From Phycisphaeraceae bacterium (lineage in GTDB: Bacteria > Planctomycetota > Phycisphaerae > Phycisphaerales > UBA1924), in contig JAHBXD010000001.1 of assembly GCA_019636695.1 (NCBI GenBank), positions 303,661 to 367,660 on the forward strand: 64,000 bases of DNA. Reading direction: 5' to 3'. The first letter of the stretch is position 1, and each line of letters begins with the position of its first letter. Position numbers and translations under genes: made by a program. Below the pieces are notes generated by a model. That model searched no databases and was not told the DNA's origin. It was given only the letters and a program-made list of their open reading frames with translations. Positions 33,563 through 42,124 of this stretch are shown here, in pieces.

Positions 33563-34719
33563 GGGTTGGCCGGGTCGGCCTCAACCTGGAGCAGGTAGCC
33601 GAGGTTCTCGGCGAGGTCGTAACGGCCAGGCCCGAGGTTGCCGTTGGAGCCGACGGGGATGCCGAAGGTCCATTCCACGCCGTAGCCCGCGAAAAGCACG
33701 TCGTCATAGGTCGCGCCGGAGCCCACGAGCGTCGGGTTCGAGGTGAACCATGCCCAGCCGGAATCAGGATTGCCGGCGACCGCGCCGTAGGTGACGATGT
33801 CGCCCGCGGCGGTCCAAAGATCCTCGGCGGGGGGAATCACGACGCCGTCAAGGCCGGTGGCCGTGCCGTCATGGCGGCTGTCACCGCCGGTGAAGCCCAT
33901 ACCCGCGCCGTTGTCACCCGAGGGGTGGTTGGGGCTGGTGGCGGCCCAGTCCTGCATCAGGATGCCCTGGCCGGGGATGATGATGCCGCCATCGGGCAGG
34001 CCAGTCAGATCGACGAGGGCCATGGAGTAGATGAAGTTGCTCGCCGCGCCGAAGTTGAAGGAGAGGTTGACGCCGTCGGTGAACTCGATGAAGTCGTCGT
34101 TGGGGTTCATCGGGGTGCCGTTGTCATTCAGGCCCCAGAACCCGGTGACGAGGGTGTTGGTCCGCGGCACGGGGAAGTCGTCGTTGGGGTTGTCGGGGGT
34201 GCCGTTGTCGTCACGGGCCTGGTTGTTCATGGCGAAGGTGGTCTTGATCGCCGTCAAGAGGAAGCGGTCGTAGGCGTCGCCGGCGACGATCGACTGATCG
34301 AAGTCGAAGTCATCGAAGATGATGTCGGTGATGGCGTTGACGAGGAAGTCGTCGTTGGGGTTGTCGGGGGTGTTGTTGTCGAACATGAAGTTGAAGGTGG
34401 GGGTGGTGTTGGCGACAGGTCCGGGGGTGGTGAAGTTGCGAGCCGTATAGCCGCCGGCCGAGCCGTCGACATACTGCTGGCCCTGGGACTTGGCCCAGTT
34501 GGTGAGGCCGTGGGTGCGGGCATCGACGGTGTTGTACGGAACGAGGGAATCGCGGGAGAAGTTCCCCGCGCCGGGGGCGACCGTGACGCCGGTGCTGATC
34601 TGCTGAATCGCAATCGGAGAGATCGGGTGCTTGTACGCAGGCACGAACTCGATCACAGGATTCGCCGATGCTGCACAGGCAGCCCCTGCCGCCGTCATCA
34701 GGAACAAGGCCTTCTTCAT
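33319..34719 (-). CDS. secreted GC-type dockerin-tailed protein C
   Basis: The 466-residue paralogue begins MKKALFLMTAAGAACAASANPV, a good signal peptide, with AGGAG seven bases upstream of the ATG; a longer frame upstream lacks these. It shares with protein A the segments QQISTGVTVAPGAGNFSRDS and LPDGGIIIPGQGILMQDWA, and has motif copies DNNTPDNPNDDF, DNGTPDNPNDDF and DNGTPMNPNDDF. The tail pair (SYGVPDGSVDASDFFFYLDAFV, SYGIPDGNIDASDFFFYLDLFV) ends AGCP. It is first in the tandem of three, but each gene seems to have its own terminator or leader. The function is unknown; export is certain enough. Confidence 0.88.
   Translation of the reverse strand: MKKALFLMTAAGAACAASANPVIEFVPAYKHPISPIAIQQISTGVTVAPGAGNFSRDSLVPYNTVDARTHGLTNWAKSQGQQYVDGSAGGYTARNFTTPGPVANTTPTFNFMFDNNTPDNPNDDFLVNAITDIIFDDFDFDQSIVAGDAYDRFLLTAIKTTFAMNNQARDDNGTPDNPNDDFPVPRTNTLVTGFWGLNDNGTPMNPNDDFIEFTDGVNLSFNFGAASNFIYSMALVDLTGLPDGGIIIPGQGILMQDWAATSPNHPSGDNGAGMGFTGGDSRHDGTATGLDGVVIPPAEDLWTAAGDIVTYGAVAGNPDSGWAWFTSNPTLVGSGATYDDVLFAGYGVEWTFGIPVGSNGNLGPGRYDLAENLGYLLQVEADPANPCRADLTGSSDPNDPSYGVPDGSVDASDFFFYLDAFVAGNLAIADLTGSSDPNDPSYGIPDGNIDASDFFFYLDLFVAGCP
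34090..34380 (-). repeat. three copies of the DNGTPDNPNDDF coding motif in gene C
   Basis: Copies lie at 34090-34125, 34174-34209 and 34345-34380. Confidence 0.8.
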
Positions 34720-35413
34720 CTGAACACTCCTCTTCGCAATAACACGGACTAAACGCCGCCCGTACGCAGGCAGCGTGCGAAACACACAAGTTTGAACGTC
34801 CGACCCGCACACACGGAGCCGGATGATGAACGGAAAAATGGTGCTGTTGTTATGCATTTGCGGCAGCGTGCACATTACAGTGCCTGCCGCGAACCCACGA
34901 TCTCCCCCCAACTCGCGACGGTTTCGCCGTCGCGACCACTTCCCCCTGAACCGCGAGCGGGCGCCTCCCCTCGCAGGCCCGAGGCAGACGCTGCCTCGGC
35001 GAACCGGGAGTCAGACTCCCGAGTTGCGCACGAGTTGCGGGATTTCACGGGTTATTGATGAAAGCGCTTGTTGTAAGCGCCCACACCTGGACCGGCTCCG
35101 CCGCTCTGCGCAGGAGTAATGTACCCGAGAACAGGGGGAAGCGAAAGCGCAATCTGCGCATTTTTTGATTCCGTTCCCCTTCCAAGGTCCGGCAAAAGCG
35201 GCCGAAGGGCTATGGAAACCCTGAAATGTAAAAATGGGCAACTTGGCGAGGCTTCTTCGGTAAGCCATTGTTCTGCAATGGGTTGCGTTGAAACTACTAT
35301 TTTCCGTACGCCGGACGGGCGTCAGGCCGGTCGCCGCTGCTCAGCAGCCAGCGAACCCCATGGGATGGGCGGCTCGGGGTTTGCCTAGCCCCCCATGAGC
35401 CATGAGCGGGGAT
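34720..35413. other. 694-base non-coding region with hairpins, possible small RNA
   Basis: No frame here looks like protein. Two adjacent perfect hairpins with three-base loops occur at 34979-34999 (CCGAGGCAG/CTGCCTCGG) and 35005-35021 (CGGGAGT/ACTCCCG). Further hairpins are GCGCTT/AAGCGC (35064-35080) and CCATTG/CAATGG (35265-35281). The left part must contain the promoter of the dockerin gene C. Confidence 0.5.
35147..35166 (+). terminator. short intrinsic terminator in the non-coding region
   Basis: GCGCA pairs with TGCGC around ATC, followed by A and six T on the plus strand. With no plus-strand gene ahead of it, it could end a small RNA. Confidence 0.45.
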
Positions 35414-36616
35414 TCATGAGTCTGCCGCGGAGGCGACCGCGCGGTTCGCTTCCATCTGGCGTACGAACTCGTCGAAGAGATAGGCAGAGTCGTGCGGGCC
35501 GGGCGAAGCTTCGGGGTGGTATTGCACCGCGAAGACGGGTTTGGATTTCAGGCGAAACCCCGCAAGTGTGCGATCGTTCAGATGCCAGTGCGTTGCTTCG
35601 GCGTCGATGCCTTCGAGCGAATCGGGATCGACCGCGAAACCGTGGTTCTGGCTTGTGATTTCGACGCGGCCGGTATCTGACTGACGGACGGGCTGATTTG
35701 CACCTCGATGCCCGAACTTGAGTTTGTAGGTTTTTGCCCCCAGGGCAAGGGCCAAGAGTTGATGCCCGAGGCAGATACCGAAGGTCGGGAGGCGAACCGG
35801 ACTGTCGGGGCCGAGCAGTTCGCGAAGGGTTGTGATGGTGGCGCTGACCGCGGCAGGGTCGCCCGGGCCGTTGGAGATGAACAGTCCATCGATTTCGCCG
35901 CGACGGACGCGATCAAGGATGACGCTTGCGGGCGTATCGTGGGGAATAAGTTCGACGCGACATCCGCGTTCGGTGAGGTTGCGGAGGATGTTGCGCTTTG
36001 CGCCGCAATCGAAGGCGAGCACGCGGTAGGGCGTGGAATTGGGGTGGGTGTCGTGGGGCGCCCATTCGCCGAGGTCTTCGCTCCATGTCGAGGTGGTGGC
36101 GCAGCCGACGGTGGGCACGAGGTTTTGTCCGTCCATGCGTGGCGCTGCGCGAACCCTGGCGAGAAGTTCGGCGTCGGTGGGGGCGGGGTCGTCGGTGATG
36201 ATGGCGCGCATGGCCCCCCGCGAGCGGATGCGCATGGTGATCGCGCGGGTATCAACCTCGCAGATAGCCGGCACGCCGTTCTGAGCGAGATATGTGTCAA
36301 GGTCGTCGGAAGCGCGATAGTTGGAGTGCCTGCGGGCAAGTTCGCGGATGACAAAGCCTGAGACCTGGATTCGGGCGGACTCGACATCCTCCGTGTTTAC
36401 CCCCGTGTTGCCGATGAGGGGAAAGGTCTGCACGAGGATCTGCCCCTGGTATGAGGGGTCGGTCAGGGACTCCTGATAGCCGCACATGGCGGTATTGAAG
36501 ACGAGTTCGGCGATGGCCGTGATGCCGCGCGCGCCGAAGGCGCGGCCGCGAAAGATGGCGCCGTCTTCAAGGACAAGGCGAGCGGGACGATACGAGGGGG
36601 TGTCGATGGAGGTCAT
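35414..36616 (-). CDS. carA: carbamoyl-phosphate synthase small (glutaminase) subunit
   Basis: The 400-residue protein has the CarA N-terminal domain (ARLVLEDGAIFRGRAFGA, ELVFNTAMCGYQESLTDPSYQGQI, GNTGVNTEDVES) and a C-terminal class I amidotransferase: FISNGPGDP, nucleophile TFGICLGHQLLALALGAKTYKLKFGHRG and VQYHPEASPGPHDS with catalytic His and Glu. It delivers ammonia to CarB for pyrimidine and arginine synthesis. carB is not adjacent. The ATG was chosen by alignment with family starts; there is no strong Shine-Dalgarno site. It is divergent from priA. Confidence 0.95.
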   Translation of the reverse strand: MTSIDTPSYRPARLVLEDGAIFRGRAFGARGITAIAELVFNTAMCGYQESLTDPSYQGQILVQTFPLIGNTGVNTEDVESARIQVSGFVIRELARRHSNYRASDDLDTYLAQNGVPAICEVDTRAITMRIRSRGAMRAIITDDPAPTDAELLARVRAAPRMDGQNLVPTVGCATTSTWSEDLGEWAPHDTHPNSTPYRVLAFDCGAKRNILRNLTERGCRVELIPHDTPASVILDRVRRGEIDGLFISNGPGDPAAVSATITTLRELLGPDSPVRLPTFGICLGHQLLALALGAKTYKLKFGHRGANQPVRQSDTGRVEITSQNHGFAVDPDSLEGIDAEATHWHLNDRTLAGFRLKSKPVFAVQYHPEASPGPHDSAYLFDEFVRQMEANRAVASAADS

Positions 36617-36716
36617 CGAAGGGTGAGTGTATGCGCGCCTGGCGTCGGCGGTCGGAGCGAAGGATTCGATCCGCGGTGCGCGAGGATACGCTGGGGTGAG
36701 ATCGGCGGCGGTATGC

Positions 36717-39062
36717 ATGGACCAGTTGACGCTCCATCAACCTGACGAGGAGTCGCCCGTCGGGCAGTGGTATGTCCGGGTTGCCGTTGAGCGCGGGATT
36801 GATGATCTGCGCGAGGATGAGCAAGGGCTGGTGTATCGGGCGACCGAGCCGGGGATCGAGGTCGGGGAACGGGTGCTTGTGCCGCTTCGCGGTGCTCGTA
36901 AGCCCGTGGGCGGGCTGGTGATGGCCTCGGGCGGCGCGGAACTTCTCGGCGAAGTCGATGCGCGTGCGGTCAAGACGATTGCCCAGCGCGTCGGGGCGAA
37001 GCTGCCCGAGGCGCTGGTAGCGCTGGCGAGGTGGATGAGCGCGTATTACGTCTGCCCGCTGGGGATGGTGGGCGCGACGATGACGCCGGCGGCCGTCAAA
37101 CGCGGAGTCGGCGCGAGAACGCGCGAGATGCTCAGGCTTGCGCCCGATGCGCATGCGCGGGTGGCCTCGGGCCTGCACCTGACACCGGCAATGCGGAAGG
37201 CGTGGGAGGGGATCGCCGCGGCGGGGGCATCGATTACACCTGAAGAGCCTCGGATGCTCGCCTCGAGGCTCGGGCTTTCATCGGTTGGGGCGCTCCGGCG
37301 GCTGGAGACAGCGGGCGTGCTTGAACGGTGTGAGGTCGAGGTCGTTCGGTCGAGGAGTGCACTCGAACATTTTGAGGAGCCGGCAAAAGTCGAGGGTGTG
37401 CCGACGCTGACGGACGAGCAGGCGGCGGCGGTGGAGGGGATCGCCTCGACGGTGGGCACCTTCGGGGTGCACCTTGTTCGCGGGGTGACGGGTTCGGGGA
37501 AGACCGAGGTGTATCTTCGGGTGATCGCGGGGGTGCTGGCCCGGGGGGCAAGCGCCTTGGTGCTCGTGCCGGAGATCGCGCTTACGCCCCAGACCTGCGG
37601 GCGCTTTGAAGCGAGGTTTTCGCGCGAAGGCGTGGCCGTGCTGCACTCGGGGCTGAGCGGGGCCGAGCGACACCGTCAGTGGGCGCGCATTGCTCGGGGT
37701 GAGGCCCGGGTCGTGGTGGGGGCGCGAAGCGCGGTGTTTGCGCCGCTGGCGCAGCTCGGCGCGATCGTTGTGGATGAAGAGCACGATCATTCGTATAAGC
37801 AGGATCAACTCCCGCGGTATAACGCTCGGGACGTCGCGATCAAGCGCGGGCAGATCGAAGGCGCCACGGTGGTATTGGGAAGCGCGACACCGTCGCTTGA
37901 GAGCTGGGCGAACGCCACGGGGCATGCGGCGAGATATCGACTGTGGGAATTGAAACAACGTATAGGCGTTGCGCGCCTGCCGAGGGTGCGGATAGTCGAC
38001 CTTACGGCGTTGCCTCGGGTCGGGCATGGCTCGATGGGGCAGGTGATGCTGACGATTTCGCCTGTGCTTCGAGAGGCGCTGGGCAGGACGCTTCGGAACG
38101 GGCATCAGGCGATACTGCTGCTTAACCGGCGGGGCTATGCGAGTTATGTCTCGTGCCCGAGCATGTCTTGCGGGTGGCGGCTGACGTGCGAATCGTGCGA
38201 TGCCTCGATGGTGCTGCATCGCGGGTCGGGGCTGCCGCGAGGGCAACTGGTTCGGTGTCATCACTGTCTGGCCGAGCAGAATGTGCCGCCGCTGTGCCCG
38301 CTCTGTCAGAAAAAGACGATTTCGCTCGGGACGGGAACGCAGCGTGTGGAAGAGGAACTCGCGCGTGAGTTCGGGCTGGTGCCCGGGGAAGATCTGCTTC
38401 GGGTCGATGCCGACACGATGGGGAGTGCGAGAGCGTATTTCGAAGCGCTCGGCCGGTTTGCGCGGGGTGAAGCGCGGGTGCTCGCGGGCACGCAGATGAT
38501 TGCCAAAGGGCTGGATTTTCCGGGGGTTGCGCTCGTGGGCGTGATCAACGCCGATACGGCGCTGCACCTGCCGGATTTCCGGTCTTCGGAGCGGACATTT
38601 CAGCTTGTCAGCCAGGTGGCGGGGCGAGCCGGAAGAGGAGAAGTGCCGGGCGAAGTGATCGTGCAGACGATGACGCCGGAGCATCCGGCGATCGTGCACG
38701 CTTCGCGCCATGATTATGTCGCGTTTGCTCGCGAGGAACTTGCCATGCGCCGGGCGAGCAGGCTGCCGCCGGCGATGCGCATGGCCCGCATTGTCGTGCG
38801 TGATCGCGACCACGATCGGGCGATGGCCGCCGCGAGGGCGCTGGCGGATAGGCTTCGCGAACGTGCTGCGCCGACGATGCGCGTGCTGGGGCCGCTGGTG
38901 TGCCCGATAGCCCGCATCGCCGACCATGCGCGAGTCGGGATTGAAGTGTTCGCGCCCACGCCGCAGGAGTTGCAGGGCCTTTTGAAGACCCTGCGCATCG
39001 AGCATCGACTGGTGAGCGACGCACGCACGGCGATTGATGTGGACCCACTGATGCTGATGTAG
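36717..39062 (+). CDS. priA: primosomal protein N' (replication restart helicase)
   Basis: The 781-residue protein has an N-terminal DNA-binding domain (VRVAVERGIDDL ... VGERVLVPLRGARKPVGGLV), helicase motif I VTGSGKTEVYLR, a DEEHDHSYKQDQ Walker B box with PRYNARDVAIKR, GSATPSLES, then the zinc-binding Cys cluster (CPSMSCGWRLTCESC, RCHHC, CPLC) and helicase motifs GTQMIAKGLDFPGVALVGV and QVAGRAGRG. PriA reloads DnaB at stalled forks. The length is normal. The first Cys motif reads CPSMSCGWRLTCESC, slightly shifted from the usual C-x2-C spacing. No start site strength is visible. Confidence 0.96.
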   Translation: MDQLTLHQPDEESPVGQWYVRVAVERGIDDLREDEQGLVYRATEPGIEVGERVLVPLRGARKPVGGLVMASGGAELLGEVDARAVKTIAQRVGAKLPEALVALARWMSAYYVCPLGMVGATMTPAAVKRGVGARTREMLRLAPDAHARVASGLHLTPAMRKAWEGIAAAGASITPEEPRMLASRLGLSSVGALRRLETAGVLERCEVEVVRSRSALEHFEEPAKVEGVPTLTDEQAAAVEGIASTVGTFGVHLVRGVTGSGKTEVYLRVIAGVLARGASALVLVPEIALTPQTCGRFEARFSREGVAVLHSGLSGAERHRQWARIARGEARVVVGARSAVFAPLAQLGAIVVDEEHDHSYKQDQLPRYNARDVAIKRGQIEGATVVLGSATPSLESWANATGHAARYRLWELKQRIGVARLPRVRIVDLTALPRVGHGSMGQVMLTISPVLREALGRTLRNGHQAILLLNRRGYASYVSCPSMSCGWRLTCESCDASMVLHRGSGLPRGQLVRCHHCLAEQNVPPLCPLCQKKTISLGTGTQRVEEELAREFGLVPGEDLLRVDADTMGSARAYFEALGRFARGEARVLAGTQMIAKGLDFPGVALVGVINADTALHLPDFRSSERTFQLVSQVAGRAGRGEVPGEVIVQTMTPEHPAIVHASRHDYVAFAREELAMRRASRLPPAMRMARIVVRDRDHDRAMAAARALADRLRERAAPTMRVLGPLVCPIARIADHARVGIEVFAPTPQELQGLLKTLRIEHRLVSDARTAIDVDPLMLM

Positions 39063-39111
39063 CCGCGGCAGCGAACGAAGTATGAGGCGTCAACGAGCAT
39101 CGGTTGCACAA

Positions 39112-39147
39112 GAAAACGGCCGGACATTCGTAAGAACATCCGGCCGT
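39112..39147 (-). terminator. intrinsic terminator of the PstS-like dockerin gene
   Basis: ACGGCCGGA (39116-39124) pairs perfectly with TCCGGCCGT (39139-39147), followed on the minus strand by TTTTCTTG. It lies about 50 bases after the stop. Confidence 0.85.
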
Positions 39148-39194
39148 GCATCAAGGAAATGAGCAAAGTTCGTGGGCAGGCGATCGTGGGCTTG

Positions 39195-39437
39195 TTACGG
39201 GCAGCCCGCGACGAAGATATCGAGGAAGAAGAAGAAATCGCTGGCGTCGACGTTGCCGTCGGGCACGCCGTAGGCCGGGTCGTTCGGATCGGATGAGCCG
39301 GTCAGGTCGGCGACGGCGATGTTGCCGGCGACGAACTGGTCGAGGTAGTAGAAGAAGTCGCTCGCGTCGGCGACACCGTCGGGCACGCCGTAGGCGGGGT
39401 CGTTGGGGTCGCTTGAGCCCGAGAGGTCGGCCGGGCA
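39195..39437 (-). repeat. GC-type dockerin pair, copy D
   Basis: Encodes two long-loop repeats ending AGCP, nearly identical to the tails of proteins A-C though the rest of the protein is unrelated. Confidence 0.85.
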
Positions 39438-41963
39438 CCTTCCGGTGCAGGGATCGATCGCACCGTCAAGGATGGCCAGGTCGAGGTGATTGACGACGCC
39501 GTCACCGTTGAAGTCGCCGGTCGCCCAGCCGACGACGGCAGGCGGGTTGGCGATCGAGTCGAGCACGATCTGGCGATCAACGCTGTCGATCACTCCGTCG
39601 AGGTTGGCATCGCCGAAGTCTGTCTGAAGAATGTCACGCACCAACTCGCAGACATCGCGCTGGTCGATGACAAGATCGCCGGTCATGTCACAGGAAAGAT
39701 CCTTGCCGACCGCGGCGAAGGTGTCTGACCAGTCGCTGACGAAGTTGGCGTAGACATAGTCGATGTCGGCGGCGTCGATTCGTCCGTCATGGCCGATGGG
39801 TTGGAAATTGGGTGTCGTGCCGACGGCGCCTGCGACGTCGCCTCGGCTTGCGCCGGGGGTGTAAGCCGCATTGGGGTTGGCAAGGGTGGTGCCGAAGAAG
39901 TTGCCGCCGAAGGCGGTGTCGACGCGGACGAAGCCTTCCTTGCGGTTGAGCAGGCGAGCCGAGCCTGATGCCGGGTCGATGGAGAGGCCGTCGGCGAAAT
40001 AGCGGATGTCCTGCTCATCAAAATTGCCATCACAGTTGAAGTCGCCGAGAATCTCGATGCAGGCCGTAGAGCCGGGTGCATGGTTGAGTTCGGCGTTTCC
40101 GTCGGGGGCGTTCCAGGCCGGTCCGCCGTTGCGGTCGCGCCATGCGGCGATGAGATCAGGAATGTCGTTCCAGTTGCGTTCTCCGTCGCCATTGAAATCG
40201 CCCGCGATGCGATTGCGATCGTTCAGGTTGGCGCCGTAGATCAGGGGGGTGCCGTCCTGCTGCACATAGTTCGCGCCGCCGGGGACGCCGTCGCTGTAGG
40301 TTTCGCCGGTCGTTCGCACGGGCACCTTGCCGTTGAGCGTGACGGTGCCGAACGTGGCGTAGGCGGGTGTCTTGAGCGGATTGCTGGAGATGTTGAAGTA
40401 GAAGTTCTGAAGGCGATCCTTCACGAGCGTATCGGCGGGCTGAAGGATGTAATCGCAGGGATCAAACTCTGAGGGAAGGAAGTCGGGCGAGGCGGGAAGG
40501 AAGAGTCCTCGGTTGGCGAGGTCTTCAGCAGGGCTGAAAGGGGTGCCGCCGAGGAAGTTGAAGTCTTCGATGCTGAGTGTGATGTTGTTGATAAAGGCCG
40601 CCGCGTGCGGATTGATCATCTGTGGGTTGCCGTTTGAGTCACCACCGAAGGCAGGTCCTGCCGCGCGTGGGTCGCCCAGGGTATTGAGCGTGGCGATGCC
40701 GCCGATGCGCCACGCCGTGTCGGGGTCGCCGTTATTGAGCACCGCGGCCAGCGTCGGCCGGACGGGCTGGGTGCCGCCGATGTGGTCATTGATAACGGCC
40801 AGAAGTTCCATGCGGCCTCCGACGAGCCAGCCGCTGGCTGCCCCGCGCTCGGCGCCGGTGTAGCCGATACCGAGGCGCGTCTGCTGGAGGTTGGCTTCCA
40901 TTTCTCCCGAGCCGAGGGTGTTTCCGGGGATGTAATCCGGCCCGACGATGGTGCTGTTGACCGGGAACTGCACGTTCAGCCCACCGACATTTTCGCCCAC
41001 AGCCCAGGAAGGATCGATGCAGAGGGAGTTCGCCCATGCGTTGTGGGTTCCCGAGCCGACTTCGCGGGTGATGGCGATGAGGTTTTCGCCGCCTTGGGTG
41101 CGACCGGTGATATAGAGGTGGCGCAGATCGCGATGGCGCATTTCACGAAGACCAGTGCCGAAGTTGGTCATCGCGGCGACCGGGGCGTACGCGATGGGGG
41201 TGTCGAAGATCGTCTGGGCGTCGGCGTTGGCCTTGTCGAGGTTCCGTTGGCCGAGTTCGACCAGAAGGTGACTGAAACCGTTGACCGTGCCGTCTTTGTT
41301 GAGCGTGACGATGTCATTGCGGCCGTAGCCGGGTTCGCCGGGAAGTCGGAAGAAGGCGGGTGCACCAGCGGAGACGGATTGTGCGGCCCAGAGCGCCGGC
41401 ACATCGACAGGTGCGATGTCCGCTCGCCAGAAGCCCGCGGAGGGGGTCGGGGGGTTTTCAAATTGCGCGACAAAGTTAGCCAGCATGCGTGCAGGGAAAC
41501 CGCCTGGGTTTCCTTCGTTATACATCCCGGAGCCGGCGCCCGAGTTGACGCGTTCGTTATTATTGAGGAATCGGGTCCGGTTGAAGTAGGCCTTGCTCGT
41601 GAACCCCTCACCGGGCACGAGGCCGGTGTGATCGTCGGTCACCATGACGTCGGCGAAGCTGACAAGCTCTTGAAAGCCGTTGACGGAACCAACCAGTCGA
41701 TACTGAATCACCCACCAGTCGTTGGCGCCGATGGTTGAAGGGGTCGAGGCGGGGTTGAGGTTGTCGACGCCGCCTCCATTCCGAAGAAAGACGCCGTTGC
41801 CGTTGACGTCAAAGACATCATTGGTCAGGGCGTTGCCAGTGAGGGGGTTTTCCAGAAGGGTCGCGCCGGTCAGGTTGATCAGGTACGGCTGGGCTGTGGC
41901 CAGTCCTGTTGTGCCACCGACCAACCCGAGCATCACAAACGTGTTCAATCGACGGTTCCACAT
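39195..41963 (-). CDS. secreted PstS-like solute-binding domain with multiple EF-hand/dockerin repeats and GC-type dockerin tail
   Basis: The 922-residue product has a signal peptide (NTFVMLGLVGGTTGLATAQ) and an AGGAGAG site. The first 500 residues begin LINLTGATLLENPLTGNAL and include REVGSGTHNAWANSLCI, NLQQTRLGIGYTGAERG and ELLAVINDH, a layout like phosphate-type (PstS) periplasmic binding proteins. Residues about 600-840 contain at least six EF-hand loops such as GDFNGDGERNWNDIPDLIAAW, CDGNFDEQDIRYFADG, GHDGRIDAADIDYVYANF and GDFNGDGVVNHLDLAILDG. The last 78 are the GC-type dockerin pair. It may be an exported ligand-binding protein of a surface assembly; transport is not implied because no ABC genes are near. 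Confidence 0.78.
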   Translation of the reverse strand: MWNRRLNTFVMLGLVGGTTGLATAQPYLINLTGATLLENPLTGNALTNDVFDVNGNGVFLRNGGGVDNLNPASTPSTIGANDWWVIQYRLVGSVNGFQELVSFADVMVTDDHTGLVPGEGFTSKAYFNRTRFLNNNERVNSGAGSGMYNEGNPGGFPARMLANFVAQFENPPTPSAGFWRADIAPVDVPALWAAQSVSAGAPAFFRLPGEPGYGRNDIVTLNKDGTVNGFSHLLVELGQRNLDKANADAQTIFDTPIAYAPVAAMTNFGTGLREMRHRDLRHLYITGRTQGGENLIAITREVGSGTHNAWANSLCIDPSWAVGENVGGLNVQFPVNSTIVGPDYIPGNTLGSGEMEANLQQTRLGIGYTGAERGAASGWLVGGRMELLAVINDHIGGTQPVRPTLAAVLNNGDPDTAWRIGGIATLNTLGDPRAAGPAFGGDSNGNPQMINPHAAAFINNITLSIEDFNFLGGTPFSPAEDLANRGLFLPASPDFLPSEFDPCDYILQPADTLVKDRLQNFYFNISSNPLKTPAYATFGTVTLNGKVPVRTTGETYSDGVPGGANYVQQDGTPLIYGANLNDRNRIAGDFNGDGERNWNDIPDLIAAWRDRNGGPAWNAPDGNAELNHAPGSTACIEILGDFNCDGNFDEQDIRYFADGLSIDPASGSARLLNRKEGFVRVDTAFGGNFFGTTLANPNAAYTPGASRGDVAGAVGTTPNFQPIGHDGRIDAADIDYVYANFVSDWSDTFAAVGKDLSCDMTGDLVIDQRDVCELVRDILQTDFGDANLDGVIDSVDRQIVLDSIANPPAVVGWATGDFNGDGVVNHLDLAILDGAIDPCTGRCPADLSGSSDPNDPAYGVPDGVADASDFFYYLDQFVAGNIAVADLTGSSDPNDPAYGVPDGNVDASDFFFFLDIFVAGCP

Positions 41964-42083
41964 GGATCGACTCTCCTTCCGTTTCGAGCGGATGTCCTCA
42001 TGGCGGACCAGGACGCACCGGCGTCCCCGGCTGAGCGCTTTGAATGCGCAGCCTTGACGGGAACATGACAATCCGGAGCATCG

Positions 42084-42117
42084 AAAATCCGCGGAAGGCC
42101 GTTGGGTCGTCCGCGGA
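42084..42117 (-). terminator. intrinsic terminator of the prepilin-like gene
   Basis: TCCGCGGA occurs at 42088-42095 and 42110-42117 and is self-complementary, giving an eight-base stem; the minus strand continues TTTTC. It lies within 10 bases of the stop. Confidence 0.65.
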
Positions 42118-42124
42118 GTGACGG

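Noticed and set aside
33061..34752. Long plus-strand frame opposite the dockerin gene C
   Set aside because: The translation is Gly/Val/Arg-rich with no domains, has no ribosome-binding site and mirrors the codon pattern of the minus-strand gene.
34960..35040. Possible tRNA-like stem-loops
   Set aside because: Only two simple hairpins are present; there is no cloverleaf.
37278..39005. Long minus-strand frame inside priA
   Set aside because: Low-complexity basic translation; the plus-strand PriA is unmistakable.
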